DNA of 64,000 nucleotides, from NCBI GenBank assembly GCA_964648115.1, contig CAZYME010000015.1, forward strand, positions 1 to 64,000, in the 5' to 3' direction. Source of the stretch: CAZYME01 sp964648115. GTDB lineage: Bacteria > Pseudomonadota > Gammaproteobacteria > Legionellales > Legionellaceae. This document shows positions 17,804 to 26,284 of this stretch, in pieces. The translations under genes were made by a program, and so were the position numbers. Under the pieces are notes generated by a model, which was given only the letters and a program-made list of their open reading frames with translations, was not told the DNA's origin and did not search any database. Position 1 is the stretch's first letter. Every line of letters begins with the position of its first letter.

Positions 17804-19306
17804 ATGGTGAAGCAATTTGTACTTACCCCGGGCCAGGTAAGTTTGCAATTATTAAAGGAAGTGCTTGCAGAAAGTAAGCAGTGCGTTTTAGATAGAGCAT
17901 GTGTACCCAAGGTAGAAGCGGCACTGAAGATGGTGCAGCAAGTTGTGCGTGATAATAAAACGGTTTATGGAATTAATACGGGCTTTGGCGCGTTGGCTCA
18001 TCAAACTATTTCAGCAGAAAAATTGCAGCAGTTGCAACGTAACATCATTCTTTCTCATGCATGCGGAAGTGGTCAATTGTTGTCTGATGATATTGTCTCT
18101 CTGATTTTATTATTAAAAATTAATACGCTTGCCCAAGGTTATTCTGGGGTAAGGATGGAAGTGATTGACGCCTTGTGTGCTTTTTTCAATGCTAAGGTTT
18201 ATCCTTGCATTCCCTCTAAAGGATCGGTTGGAGCTTCTGGTGATTTGGTTCCGCTAGCGCATTTGTCCCTGCCTTTATTGGGTGAAGGGGAAATGCGCCA
18301 TGATGGTAAGATTATTAGTGCGAAGGAAGGTTTGAAAATAGCAGGTCTTAGGCCGTTTGAATTGGGGCCTAAAGAGGGGTTGGCTTTGCTGAATGGTTTG
18401 CAGGTTTCAGCGGCACTTTGTATTCATGCTTTTTTTCGAAGTGAATGGTTATTTGAAACGGCAGTTTTAGCAGGTGGTTTGTCGGTTGATGCAGCGCGTG
18501 GCAGCGATGTTCCTTTTGATTCTCGAATTCACCAGACGCGTGGTCATCAAGCTCAGAGTGATGTGGCGGCTATGTATCGTGAATTGTTATCAGGGAGCGA
18601 AATTCGTGAGTCGCATCGCCAGTGTACGCGCGTGCAGGATCCATATTCATTACGTTGCCAACCGCAAATTATGGGCGCGGTTCTGCATCAAATGAGGTTT
18701 GTGGAGCAAACATTACAAGTGGAAGTCAATTCTATTTCTGATAATCCATTAGTGTTTGCAGAGGAAGGGGATATTTTATCGGGCGGTAACTTTCATGGTG
18801 AAATCATTGCTATGGCTGCTGATAATTTATCGTTGGCTATTGCTGAAATGGGATCAGGTTCGGAGCGGCGTATTGCATTATTAATTGACAAAAGTTTTAG
18901 TGGATTGCCGGCGTTTTTGGTCAAAGATGGCGGAGTAAATTCAGGCTTTATGATTGCTCACGTTACGGCGGCTGCTTGTGCAAGTGATAATAAAGCGTTG
19001 GCCCATCCTCATTCGGTTGATAGTATACCTACATCGGTGAATCAAGAAGATCATGTTTCAATGGCTACTAATGGGGCATTACGTTTATATCCAATGATTG
19101 AAAATACAGCCACTATTTTGGCGATTGAGTTGCTAGCGGCTTGCCAAGGGGTAGATTTTCATGCGCCCCTGAAGACCTCGCAAAAGTTACAAGGCGTTTA
19201 TAATCAAGTGAGATCTGTTGTGGATTATTATGATCAAGATCGTTATTTTGCACCGGATATTGCTATTATCAAGCAGAAAATTTTACAAGGTGAATTTGCA
19301 ATATGA
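17804..19306 (+). CDS. hutH: Histidine ammonia-lyase
   Basis: This enzyme removes ammonia from L-histidine to give urocanate. The Ala-Ser-Gly that cyclises to the MIO cofactor is at residues 144-146 in GSVGASGDLVPLAHLSL. The 500-residue length and the SDNPLVF and QEDHVSM blocks fit the family. AAGGAG lies about 10 bases before the ATG. The end overlaps the rnhA start by ATGA, so rnhA is probably translated from the same message. hutU upstream supplies the next enzyme. Confidence 0.97.
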   Translation: MVKQFVLTPGQVSLQLLKEVLAESKQCVLDRACVPKVEAALKMVQQVVRDNKTVYGINTGFGALAHQTISAEKLQQLQRNIILSHACGSGQLLSDDIVSLILLLKINTLAQGYSGVRMEVIDALCAFFNAKVYPCIPSKGSVGASGDLVPLAHLSLPLLGEGEMRHDGKIISAKEGLKIAGLRPFELGPKEGLALLNGLQVSAALCIHAFFRSEWLFETAVLAGGLSVDAARGSDVPFDSRIHQTRGHQAQSDVAAMYRELLSGSEIRESHRQCTRVQDPYSLRCQPQIMGAVLHQMRFVEQTLQVEVNSISDNPLVFAEEGDILSGGNFHGEIIAMAADNLSLAIAEMGSGSERRIALLIDKSFSGLPAFLVKDGGVNSGFMIAHVTAAACASDNKALAHPHSVDSIPTSVNQEDHVSMATNGALRLYPMIENTATILAIELLAACQGVDFHAPLKTSQKLQGVYNQVRSVVDYYDQDRYFAPDIAIIKQKILQGEFAI

Positions 19307-19737
19307 CGGTTGAAATATTTACGGATGGTGCATGTAAAGGTAACCCCGGCCCAGGCGGGTGGGGTGCTTTATTACGACATAACGGAAAAGAAAAAACCCT
19401 AAAAGGTGCGGAGGCTCATACGACTAATAATCGTATGGAGCTAACGGCTGCAATTAGGGCGTTAGAAGCATTAAACCGAACTTGCCAAGTGGATTTATAC
19501 ACAGATTCGCAGTATTTAAGGCAGGGGATGACTGAGTGGATGGTACAATGGAAAAAGAAAGGTTGGCGTAACTCTAAAAAAGAACCGGTCAAAAATGCGG
19601 ATCTTTGGCAGAAACTTGATGAGTTGGCTACATTTCACATAATCAGATGGCATTGGGTGAAAGGGCATGCAGGTCATCCTGAGAATGAACAGGCAGATGC
19701 GTTAGCGAATCTAGCGATTGAGGAATTAGTGGGTTGA
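19303..19737 (+). CDS. rnhA: Ribonuclease HI
   Basis: RNase HI degrades RNA in RNA-DNA hybrids. The 144-residue protein has the four catalytic acids: Asp in FTDGACKGNPGPGGWG, Glu in NRMELTAAI, Asp in LYTDSQYL and Asp in ENEQADALA. Its ATG overlaps the hutH stop (ATGA). dnaQ follows after 23 bases, the common rnhA-dnaQ pair in gammaproteobacteria, here both codirectional instead of divergent as in E. coli. Confidence 0.97.
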   Translation: MTVEIFTDGACKGNPGPGGWGALLRHNGKEKTLKGAEAHTTNNRMELTAAIRALEALNRTCQVDLYTDSQYLRQGMTEWMVQWKKKGWRNSKKEPVKNADLWQKLDELATFHIIRWHWVKGHAGHPENEQADALANLAIEELVG

Positions 19738-19760
19738 TTTAAATCAGGAGCAAAATAACA

Positions 19761-20429
19761 TTGCGACAAATCATATTAGATACTGAAACCACAGGGATTG
19801 GTGCAGGTCACCGGATTATTGAAATAGGATGTCTTGAGTTAGTTGAAAGAAAATTGACAGGTAGCCTTTATCACACCTATTTGAATCCCCAACGTACTGT
19901 TGATGAGGGTGCATTTAAGGTTCATGGTATCAGCACAGAGTTTTTACAAGACAAGCCATTATTTAACGATATTCTCCAAGAATTCTTACAGTTTATTGAT
20001 GGAGCAGAGTTAATTATTCACAACGCGCCATTCGACGTAGGGTTTTTGAATGCTGAATTAAAGCAGGCTAATTGGCCAAAATCGCTAGAGATGCACTGCG
20101 GTATAATCGATACCTTAGTTTTAGCGCGTGAAAAGCATCAGGGCCAGCGTAATAACCTCGATGCGTTGTGTAAACGCTATGACGTAAACAATTCCAATCG
20201 GCAATTTCACGGAGCTTTACTCGATGCGGAGCTATTGGCTTCTGTCTATTTAGCAATGACAGGAGGCCAAACGAATCTATTTACCGATGAGGAGACACCT
20301 AAGGCTAAGACATCTGCTGGCACCTATCTGTTGCCCGAGGTGTTAACCAGCAACTCGCCGGTTATTTTTGCTGATGAAAATGAGTTGGCTAAGCATCATC
20401 AATTTATTCAATTTCTAGAAAAATCGTAA
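19761..20429 (+). CDS. dnaQ: DNA polymerase III epsilon subunit (3'-5' proofreading exonuclease)
   Basis: Epsilon is the proofreading subunit of the replicative polymerase. The DEDDh motifs are visible: LDTETTGIG at the N-terminus, NAPFDVGFLN in the middle and HGALLDAELLA near residue 155. The 222-residue length is slightly below E. coli DnaQ (243). The start is TTG at 19761 with CAGGAG about 10 bases upstream; no ATG would keep the first catalytic Asp. The C-terminal tail probably holds the alpha-binding site. Confidence 0.95.
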   Translation: MRQIILDTETTGIGAGHRIIEIGCLELVERKLTGSLYHTYLNPQRTVDEGAFKVHGISTEFLQDKPLFNDILQEFLQFIDGAELIIHNAPFDVGFLNAELKQANWPKSLEMHCGIIDTLVLAREKHQGQRNNLDALCKRYDVNNSNRQFHGALLDAELLASVYLAMTGGQTNLFTDEETPKAKTSAGTYLLPEVLTSNSPVIFADENELAKHHQFIQFLEKS

Positions 20430-20450
20430 GGAAATTAGCTGGAATATCAA

Positions 20451-20532
20451 TGTAGCCCGTATGGAGCGAAGCGGAATGCGGGAATAGGGTTTGTAGAGAT
20501 CCCGCATTCCGCTTCGCTCCATACGGGCTACA
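20451..20532. repeat. Perfect palindromic repeat, family A copy 1
   Basis: Two perfect 33-base arms (20451-20483 and 20500-20532) flank a 16-base loop. The arm starts tgtagcccgtatggagcgaa. Copies lie at 21213-21296 and, truncated, at 23297-23354. All three have aaattagc(t/c)gga a short way to the left, so the mobile unit is longer than the hairpin. It lies between dnaQ and the L,D-transpeptidase gene and could end transcription of dnaQ. Confidence 0.9.
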
Positions 20533-20648
20533 TTAATTATGTGTAGACCCTATTTCGTTCAAAACCAACACATGTTGCTCAATTCCAACTTGATATGTTC
20601 AATTATTGTACTATATTTAGAGCAGTAGTGACTTTGACAGGAACTATC

Positions 20649-21182
20649 ATGGAAGAGCAAATTAAAAAGCAGTCTTACACTCATCTCGCTATTATTTTAA
20701 ATATAGGTTTACTATCCTTTTCTGGCATAGCATTTGGAGCAACCGAGAATATTCCTGTTCAAACGGAAGTCTCTATTGTTAATCAAAATTTTGCAGCCAA
20801 CAAAGAGTTTGTATTTAACCCACGCTCCTTACAGTGGAAAGCAATCAACTCCAACGGCAAAGTAGTGCGTACTGGGCGCGCTTCAGGTGGTCGAGGCTAC
20901 TGTCCCGATATCAAAAGATCTTGTCGAACACCATCAGGCACGTACAACGTGATTTCTAAGAGCGGCCCAAGCTGCCGTTCCAGCCGTTATCCAGTAGGAA
21001 AAGGCGGAGCTCCAATGCCTTATTGCATGTTTTTTAGTAAATACTATGCAATCCATGGTTCGCCCGACGTACCAAATAGAAATGCTAGCCACGGCTGTAT
21101 ACGCGTTGTCCCTAGCGATGCTCGCTGGCTAAATCAGAATTTTATTTCAATTGGCACAAAGGTAGTAGTAAAGCCCTATTAA
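20649..21182 (+). CDS. L,D-transpeptidase (YkuD domain), EnhA-like
   Basis: This is a secreted or periplasmic YkuD-fold enzyme that may cross-link peptidoglycan or attach proteins to it. The active-site block is HGSPDVPNRNASHGCIRV, with His136, His148 and the nucleophile Cys150. A hydrophobic N-terminal segment (about 12-29, ending SFSGIAFG) looks like a signal peptide. Four further Cys (about 85, 92, 109, 126) could form two disulfides. I chose ATG 20649 (AGGAA 8 bases upstream) over ATG 20595. It resembles the Legionella EnhA family; that name is from memory. Confidence 0.88.
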   Translation: MEEQIKKQSYTHLAIILNIGLLSFSGIAFGATENIPVQTEVSIVNQNFAANKEFVFNPRSLQWKAINSNGKVVRTGRASGGRGYCPDIKRSCRTPSGTYNVISKSGPSCRSSRYPVGKGGAPMPYCMFFSKYYAIHGSPDVPNRNASHGCIRVVPSDARWLNQNFISIGTKVVVKPY

Positions 21183-21212
21183 ATTAGCCGGAGTTTAATA
21201 GAAGGTGATCAA

Positions 21213-21296
21213 TGTAGCCCGTATGGAGCGTAGCGGAATGCGGGAATGGCCAGGCAGTAAGATCCCCGCATTCCGCTACGCTCCATACGGGCTACA
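21213..21296. repeat. Palindromic repeat, family A copy 2
   Basis: The arms at 21213-21243 and 21266-21296 pair almost fully. Compared with copy 1, a base in the left arm (gcgaagcgg to gcgtagcgg) and its partner in the right arm (ccgcttcgc to ccgctacgc) have both changed, which keeps the hairpin. It follows the L,D-transpeptidase stop by about 30 bases. Confidence 0.9.
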
Positions 21297-21341
21297 TGGT
21301 TTTTAAATAGTATTTCTGATAGCCAAATGGCGCATTTTCAA

Positions 21342-21466
21342 CGAAGGGTGGCACGGAAAGGGAGGGCTCCTGTCGCGCGCAGCATGCGATCACGACGGGA
21401 TACCTGCAGTGACAGGACCCTGAGACACCAAAACCAGCTTTCAGGCTTCGTTCAAAAAGGAACCTA
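21342..21466. repeat. Second copy of the hut-intergenic element, inverted
   Basis: The reverse complement of this stretch matches 17600-17720 over most of its length, including tgtctcagggtcctgtc, gcgcgacaggagccctccc and gccacccttcg, with a diverged centre. It lies between family A copy 2 and the end of erpA, in opposite orientation to the hutU-hutH copy. It lacks the outer tttttattgtgaa arm seen there. Confidence 0.75.
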
Positions 21467-21470
21467 TATT

Positions 21471-21887
21471 TTAATGGTTATCTTCATCAGCAAAATCTTC
21501 GTCGTCATCACCAATACTAAATGAAGATCCACACCCACAAGTCGTTTTGGCATTAGGATTGCGTATAACAAATTGCTCGCCTTGAATCCCCTGAACATAA
21601 TCAATTTCAGCGTCATTTAAATATTGAAAGCTCATAGAATCAACCAGTAATTTGACCGATGTCTGGCCACTAGAACATGTTTGCTCAACGACCGTATCAT
21701 CTTCTTGAATCGCCTCATCGAAGGTAAAACCATATTGAAACCCAGAACAACCACCACCGGTAATGTATACGCGTAAATTAAGCTTGGGATTATCTTCTTC
21801 CGCAATGAGGGATGCTACTTTATCTGCAGCACTGACCGAAAAATAAATACGCGCAGCTTGCGTAGGGGATGCATTAACGGTGGCCAT
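21471..21887 (-). CDS. erpA: A-type iron-sulfur carrier / insertion protein ErpA
   Basis: ErpA-type proteins carry Fe-S clusters to apo-enzymes such as IspG and IspH. The 138-residue protein has the three cluster ligands: Cys47 in GGGCSGFQYGF and Cys117 and Cys119 in TTCGCGSSF. It has an N-terminal extension and an acidic tail (about the last 12 residues) beyond the 114-residue E. coli ErpA. ErpA and IscA are hard to tell apart; the absence of other isc genes nearby favours ErpA. Confidence 0.87.
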   Translation of the reverse strand: MATVNASPTQAARIYFSVSAADKVASLIAEEDNPKLNLRVYITGGGCSGFQYGFTFDEAIQEDDTVVEQTCSSGQTSVKLLVDSMSFQYLNDAEIDYVQGIQGEQFVIRNPNAKTTCGCGSSFSIGDDDEDFADEDNH

Positions 21888-22045
21888 GGTTACTCCGAGG
21901 GGTTAATATTACACAAAATTAAGTGATTATATTGTAATTATACACATTGCGCGGTGTGAATGGGTATTAATAGCTGGTAATTTACAGCAGCACCCAACGT
22001 CAATATGAAGTAAACGCTACTTTCGCACACAAATTCCACGTAAAA

Positions 22046-22075
22046 TTGTATTTATTTTTTCTAATATGTTAAAAT
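22046..22075 (+). promoter_or_regulatory. Possible sigma-70 promoter of the 22117 gene
   Basis: TTGTAT at 22046-22051 and TAAAAT at 22070-22075 are separated by 18 bases, about 40 bases upstream of the ATG. Both boxes are imperfect and the region is AT-rich, so this is only a candidate. Confidence 0.3.
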
Positions 22076-22116
22076 ATCAGGCGTTATTTGCCTCGTCAAA
22101 CTAAGAAGGAACAGCA

Positions 22117-23253
22117 ATGGCTTTTATTTTTACCACTGCAACCAGGGATGTTGTTAGAAATCGTACTCTCGACCAGTCGGTCCGGGACCGCATTGAAGCG
22201 AAAGCGAGAGGAGCAAATGCGCCTGCAGAGTTACCTGATAGTGTCACGCAGGGCATTACTCCGAACGGGACATACTTTTTTTGTAATATTATATTTCAAA
22301 AAGATAGAACAGATAGAGCTCGGCGAGATAGAATGAGTATTCTTTCTCTAATCGATGCATATGCAGAGACCCAAGATCCTGCGGAGCAGGTTAGATTAAA
22401 AAATGAAATTAAAGCAGCTTGTGGTACTCAAACAGAAGGCATTGCTTTATTATTTTTGAACTCTAGAGGTGCTTATGGCTTCGTAACAGGAAGCAGAGTA
22501 AGGGTTGCAGCCTGGGGTGGCTTAGGGCCATTAGATTTAGATGATAATGAGTTGTTTAGCGTAGATCATAATGGAGTTCCCCTCCATTACTATTCCTTTG
22601 TTTTAACAGATGAGACAGATCGTGTTTCACAAGCCGTTGCAGACTATGTTAGCGGAGATGAGATAGATGATGCCATAGATACAGGTGTCATCAATGCTAT
22701 TAAGCCTATGATGAATCGGCCAGCATCTCTTGAGCAGATGAGCCGATATTTAGAAAATGCCTATGCAAAGATTCAAAATCCCATACTTCGAGAACCAACC
22801 AAAGCAGTTTACGATGCGCTTCGATTGCTGACTAGTAATGAAGAAATGAAATTTAAAGCGACAGTTTTAACGCTTCAATTGTTGCATTCAGGAAATGACG
22901 ATAAGCGAAAACAATTATTACGTGAGTGTACAGAGCTTGCGTCGACTCTTTATGGCTCTAAAGTACCTTCTCTCATGCTTGTCGGAGTAGGGTTATTTCT
23001 TCTGAGTGCAAGCTTATTGCTGGTTTCCATTCTGATCATACCTGTTATTCCTCTATACATCGTAACTGGGTTCGGTGTTTTGACTGGCTTAGTTTCTGCA
23101 ATAGAAGGTGGGCGTGAATTTTATGCTAAGGAACCTAAGCAACAACGCAATACAGCTAATACGTTCTTTAGCCTAATAAAAACCGTTAACCATCTGCCTG
23201 ATAATCAAGATGAATTATTAATTCCACGAAAAATTATTAATTCAGCCGGGTAA
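22117..23253 (+). CDS. Protein of unknown function with a C-terminal two-helix membrane hairpin
   Basis: I do not recognise this 378-residue protein. Residues 1-280 look soluble and alpha-helical, with many acidic and basic residues. Two hydrophobic helices at about 283-305 and 307-330 form a hairpin with a Pro-rich turn (IIPVIPLYIV), and a soluble tail of about 45 residues follows. There is no signal peptide. AAGGA lies 6-7 bases before the ATG. It stands alone between erpA and mnmA on the opposite strand to both. Such hairpin-bearing proteins occur among Dot/Icm substrates, but no secretion signal is clear. Confidence 0.8.
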   Translation: MAFIFTTATRDVVRNRTLDQSVRDRIEAKARGANAPAELPDSVTQGITPNGTYFFCNIIFQKDRTDRARRDRMSILSLIDAYAETQDPAEQVRLKNEIKAACGTQTEGIALLFLNSRGAYGFVTGSRVRVAAWGGLGPLDLDDNELFSVDHNGVPLHYYSFVLTDETDRVSQAVADYVSGDEIDDAIDTGVINAIKPMMNRPASLEQMSRYLENAYAKIQNPILREPTKAVYDALRLLTSNEEMKFKATVLTLQLLHSGNDDKRKQLLRECTELASTLYGSKVPSLMLVGVGLFLLSASLLLVSILIIPVIPLYIVTGFGVLTGLVSAIEGGREFYAKEPKQQRNTANTFFSLIKTVNHLPDNQDELLIPRKIINSAG

Positions 23254-23296
23254 GTACGGCTGTTCGGTGGGAAAATTAGCTGGAAACATTGCTTAA

Positions 23297-23354
23297 TAGC
23301 GGGAGTAGGGTTCTGTAGTGATCCCGCATTCCGCTTCGCTCCATACGGGCTACA
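23297..23354. repeat. Truncated palindromic repeat, family A copy 3
   Basis: The right arm at 23322-23354 is identical to that of copy 1. The left arm is mostly deleted, leaving aatagcggga and the loop. The flanking aaattagctgga is kept at about 23274, so the deletion is internal and about 20 bases long. It lies between the unknown protein and the end of mnmA. Confidence 0.85.
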
Positions 23355-23362
23355 TAGCTTGG

Positions 23363-24451
23363 TTACCGGATAATCTGCTCTATTACCGCGCCGCCTAAAC
23401 ACTGATTTTTATCATAAAAAACAATGTACTGGCCCGGGGTTACAGCACGTTGATGTACTGAAAACATCACGTAGTGGTGTTGGTTTTCTTGCATAGGTGA
23501 GATAACACAAGGTTGCTCGGCTTGGCGATAACGTGTTTTAGCGTAGCAAGTTAAAGGTAAAATACCTTGGTTTTCTGTTAACCAATGAATCGGGCCGCAG
23601 ATGAGGCCTTGTGCGTAAAGCATAGGATGATGGTTCCCTTGAGCGACAATTAGCCTATTGGTCGCGGTATCTTTATCAACCACATACCATGGCTCATCGC
23701 TGCCTTCTTGCAAGCCACCTATCCCTAAACCCTGTCGTTGGCCCAATGTGTAAAACATCAATCCATCATGCTGCCCTAGCTTTTCACCACGGACATTTTG
23801 TATATCACCGGGACGCGCAAGGAGAAATTCATTTAAAAACGCTTTAAAGCGCTTTTCACCAATAAAACAAATTCCCGTAGAATCTTTTTTAGCATGTGTA
23901 ATTAAGCCCAATTCCTTGGCGAAAGCCCTTACTTCTGTTTTGAGATAGTCTCCGATGGGGAAAAGCGTTTTAGCCAATGCAGCTGGTTCCACAGCATGTA
24001 AAAAATAAGTTTGATCTTTTTCGCGGTCTTTAGATTTAAATAAAGTTCCATGACCATTATGAGATTGAACTTTTGCATAATGCCCAGTTGCGATAAAATC
24101 TGCACCTAATGTGAGCGCATGATTGAGAAAAGCCTTAAATTTGATTTCTTTATTACAAAGTACATCAGGATTTGGAGTGCGGGCATGCTCGTACTCTGTA
24201 AGAAAATGACTAAAAACGCGCTCCCAATATTCCTCTGCAAAATTAACCGCATGTAAAGGGATATTTAATTGGTCACAAACAGCTTGTGCGTCCGCGAGAT
24301 CCTGAGCTGCTGCGCAGTAGCCATTCTTGTCATCTTGCTCCCAATTTTTCATAAACAGGCCTTCGACCTGATAGCCTTTTTCGCATAACAACCAAGCTGC
24401 TACTGATGAATCAACACCACCTGACATGCCAACGATGACTTTAGCGCGCAT
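23363..24451 (-). CDS. mnmA: tRNA-specific 2-thiouridylase
   Basis: MnmA adds sulfur to U34 of tRNA-Lys, -Glu and -Gln. The PP-loop is VIVGMSGGVDSSVAAWLL near the N-terminus. The catalytic Cys pair is in the PNPDVLCNKEIKF and DSTGICFIGEKRF blocks, and the rest is full length (362 residues). I chose the ATG at 24451, giving MRAKVIVGM; a TTG at 24463 would add four residues. Neither has a strong ribosome site. It is divergent from yceD. Confidence 0.96.
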   Translation of the reverse strand: MRAKVIVGMSGGVDSSVAAWLLCEKGYQVEGLFMKNWEQDDKNGYCAAAQDLADAQAVCDQLNIPLHAVNFAEEYWERVFSHFLTEYEHARTPNPDVLCNKEIKFKAFLNHALTLGADFIATGHYAKVQSHNGHGTLFKSKDREKDQTYFLHAVEPAALAKTLFPIGDYLKTEVRAFAKELGLITHAKKDSTGICFIGEKRFKAFLNEFLLARPGDIQNVRGEKLGQHDGLMFYTLGQRQGLGIGGLQEGSDEPWYVVDKDTATNRLIVAQGNHHPMLYAQGLICGPIHWLTENQGILPLTCYAKTRYRQAEQPCVISPMQENQHHYVMFSVHQRAVTPGQYIVFYDKNQCLGGAVIEQIIR

Positions 24452-24525
24452 AAGAGAGTTCAATATGTATAAAAAATGGTTATTTTACGCTATAATGGCT
24501 TATTTTGAAATTAATAATAATCAAT

Positions 24526-24978
24526 ATGAAAATTTGTTTAAAAAATACAGCCCAACAAAATGGATTTCAACAAGCTGTGATCCAATTACAGGAACGTCTC
24601 CCGGAACACATTCATGCTCCCAGCGAATTAACCTGTACTTTTCACGCTATAAACCACAAGAATTATTACTTGTTAACACTGGATGTGGTTGGAGCATTAA
24701 TGGTTACTTGCCAACGCTGTCTCCAAACGTTTCAATATGATTATTGCACGCAAATTAAGATCGCTGCTTGCGCGAGTGATATAATTGCTGAGCGATTAAT
24801 GGAAGATTATGAGTGTATTGTGATGGAGGAAAATGAAGTTGATCTGAGCGAGATACTCACAGATGAACTGCATTTGTTTTCTAGGGAAAAACATGAGAAT
24901 TCCGCTGATTGTGATCTTGAAATTAGGCAGTGGATTGGTGATAAAAATGAAAATATGCCGGTAACACTTGGATTGTAA
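24526..24978 (+). CDS. yceD: YceD family (DUF177) protein
   Basis: YceD proteins are encoded next to rpmF and are linked to 23S rRNA metabolism; the molecular role is poorly known. The conserved core VVGALMVTCQRCLQTFQYD carries the Cys pair, followed by the acidic VDLSEILTDELHLF segment. I used the ATG at 24526 (150 residues); a TTG at 24505 is also possible. Neither has a clear Shine-Dalgarno sequence. rpmF follows after 64 bases. Confidence 0.88.
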   Translation: MKICLKNTAQQNGFQQAVIQLQERLPEHIHAPSELTCTFHAINHKNYYLLTLDVVGALMVTCQRCLQTFQYDYCTQIKIAACASDIIAERLMEDYECIVMEENEVDLSEILTDELHLFSREKHENSADCDLEIRQWIGDKNENMPVTLGL

Positions 24979-25042
24979 GCAAAAACTCGGTAAAATTCCG
25001 GCCCAACGGTAAATGGTAACTAGTATTTAGGAGTACACAACA

Positions 25043-25237
25043 ATGGCAGTGCAACAAAATAAGAAATCACGTTCAAAACGTGATATGCGTCGTTCGCATG
25101 ACGCGCTAACCAAACCAACTCTTTCTGTTGATTCAACTACTGGCGAGGTGCATTTGCGCCATCATATTACGCCTGATGGTTACTATCGCGGCAAAAAGAT
25201 TCTTGATGCTGATAGTGTCTACGAAGACCAAGAGTAA
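25043..25237 (+). CDS. rpmF: 50S ribosomal protein L32
   Basis: L32 is a small basic protein of the large ribosomal subunit. The 64-residue sequence starts MAVQQNKKSRSKRDMRRSHD and ends YYRGKKILDADSVYEDQE, as in other gammaproteobacteria. No zinc-binding Cys are present, so this is the Cys-free form. TTAGGAG precedes the ATG by about 9 bases. It is the usual head gene of the plsX-fab cluster. Confidence 0.98.
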   Translation: MAVQQNKKSRSKRDMRRSHDALTKPTLSVDSTTGEVHLRHHITPDGYYRGKKILDADSVYEDQE

Positions 25238-25243
25238 AACCAC

Positions 25244-26284
25244 TTGAAAAATATCACCATTGCTATTGATGCGATGGGCGGGGATCATGGCTTAAATGTT
25301 GTGATTCCGGCTTGCGTTCGCGCCGCGCGAAATAATTCTGGCTTGAAATTAGTGTTGGTAGGTGATCAAGGCCAAATTGTTAATCATTTAAAAAAACACG
25401 GTATTTCACTCAACAATCCCCCTAATAAGCAATTTTCTATTGAGCACGCATCAGAAGTTGTTGGTATGGATGAATTACCTTCACACGCATTGCGTAATAA
25501 GAAAGACTCTTCCATGCGTGTTGCTATTAACTTAGTAAAAGAGGGTAAGGCACAGGCTTGTGTGAGTGCAGGGAATACAGGTGCCCTGATGGCAACAGCA
25601 CGTTTTGTGCTTAAAACGCTACCTGGCATTGACAGACCTGCGATTATCGCCGAGCTTCCCACACTAAAAGGCCGGACACGCGTTATTGACTTGGGTGCAA
25701 ATGTTGATTCTTGCGCCGAACATCTTTTTCAGTTTGCCGTAATGGGCTCAGCATTAATTCAGGCCCTAGATAAGACAAAGAAGCCCAAAATAGCTTTGTT
25801 AAATATTGGTGTTGAAGAAATTAAAGGCAATGATCAAGTAAAAAGAACCGCTCACATGCTCGCTGAATGCAATCTAATGAATTATGTTGGTTATGTTGAG
25901 GGCGATCATTTTTATACAGGTGATGTTGATTTAGTCGTTTGCGATGGATTTGTAGGTAACGTTGCCATAAAAGCCAGCGAAGGTTTGGCTAAGTTGATGC
26001 TGACCGTTCTGAAAGAATCCTTTTCAAAAAATCTGTTATCAAAGCTAGTGGGGCTGTTATCGCGCCCAGCATTATATCATTTAAAAAAGCGTATGGACCC
26101 AGCGAGGTATAACGGTGCAAGCATGCTAGGTTTAAATGGCATCGTTATAAAAAGCCATGGTGGCGCGAGCGAAGAAGCGTTTCAATATGCAATAGAAGAA
26201 GCCGTGTTGCAAGTTGAGAACAATGTAGTTGATTTGGTGCGTGATCAAATCACAGATTTTATAAATCAGGGATTGTTATTATGA
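25244..26284 (+). CDS. plsX: Phosphate acyltransferase PlsX
   Basis: PlsX makes acyl-phosphate from acyl-ACP for phospholipid synthesis. The N-terminus has the family block IAIDAMGGDHG, and CVSAGNTGALMATARFVL follows at about 105. The start is TTG at 25244, six bases after the rpmF stop, with AGAG inside the rpmF end. The stop overlaps the fabH start (ATGA), so fabH is probably coupled. The length of 346 residues is typical. Confidence 0.97.
   Translation: MKNITIAIDAMGGDHGLNVVIPACVRAARNNSGLKLVLVGDQGQIVNHLKKHGISLNNPPNKQFSIEHASEVVGMDELPSHALRNKKDSSMRVAINLVKEGKAQACVSAGNTGALMATARFVLKTLPGIDRPAIIAELPTLKGRTRVIDLGANVDSCAEHLFQFAVMGSALIQALDKTKKPKIALLNIGVEEIKGNDQVKRTAHMLAECNLMNYVGYVEGDHFYTGDVDLVVCDGFVGNVAIKASEGLAKLMLTVLKESFSKNLLSKLVGLLSRPALYHLKKRMDPARYNGASMLGLNGIVIKSHGGASEEAFQYAIEEAVLQVENNVVDLVRDQITDFINQGLLL

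Noticed and set aside
22088..22336. Alternative frame at the start of the 22117 gene
   Set aside because: It overlaps the longer gene that has the AAGGA ribosome site and ends early, so it is a shadow frame.
20451..23354. Possible CRISPR array from the three similar hairpins
   Set aside because: The copies are 700-2000 bases apart with genes between them, and there are no regular spacers and no cas genes.
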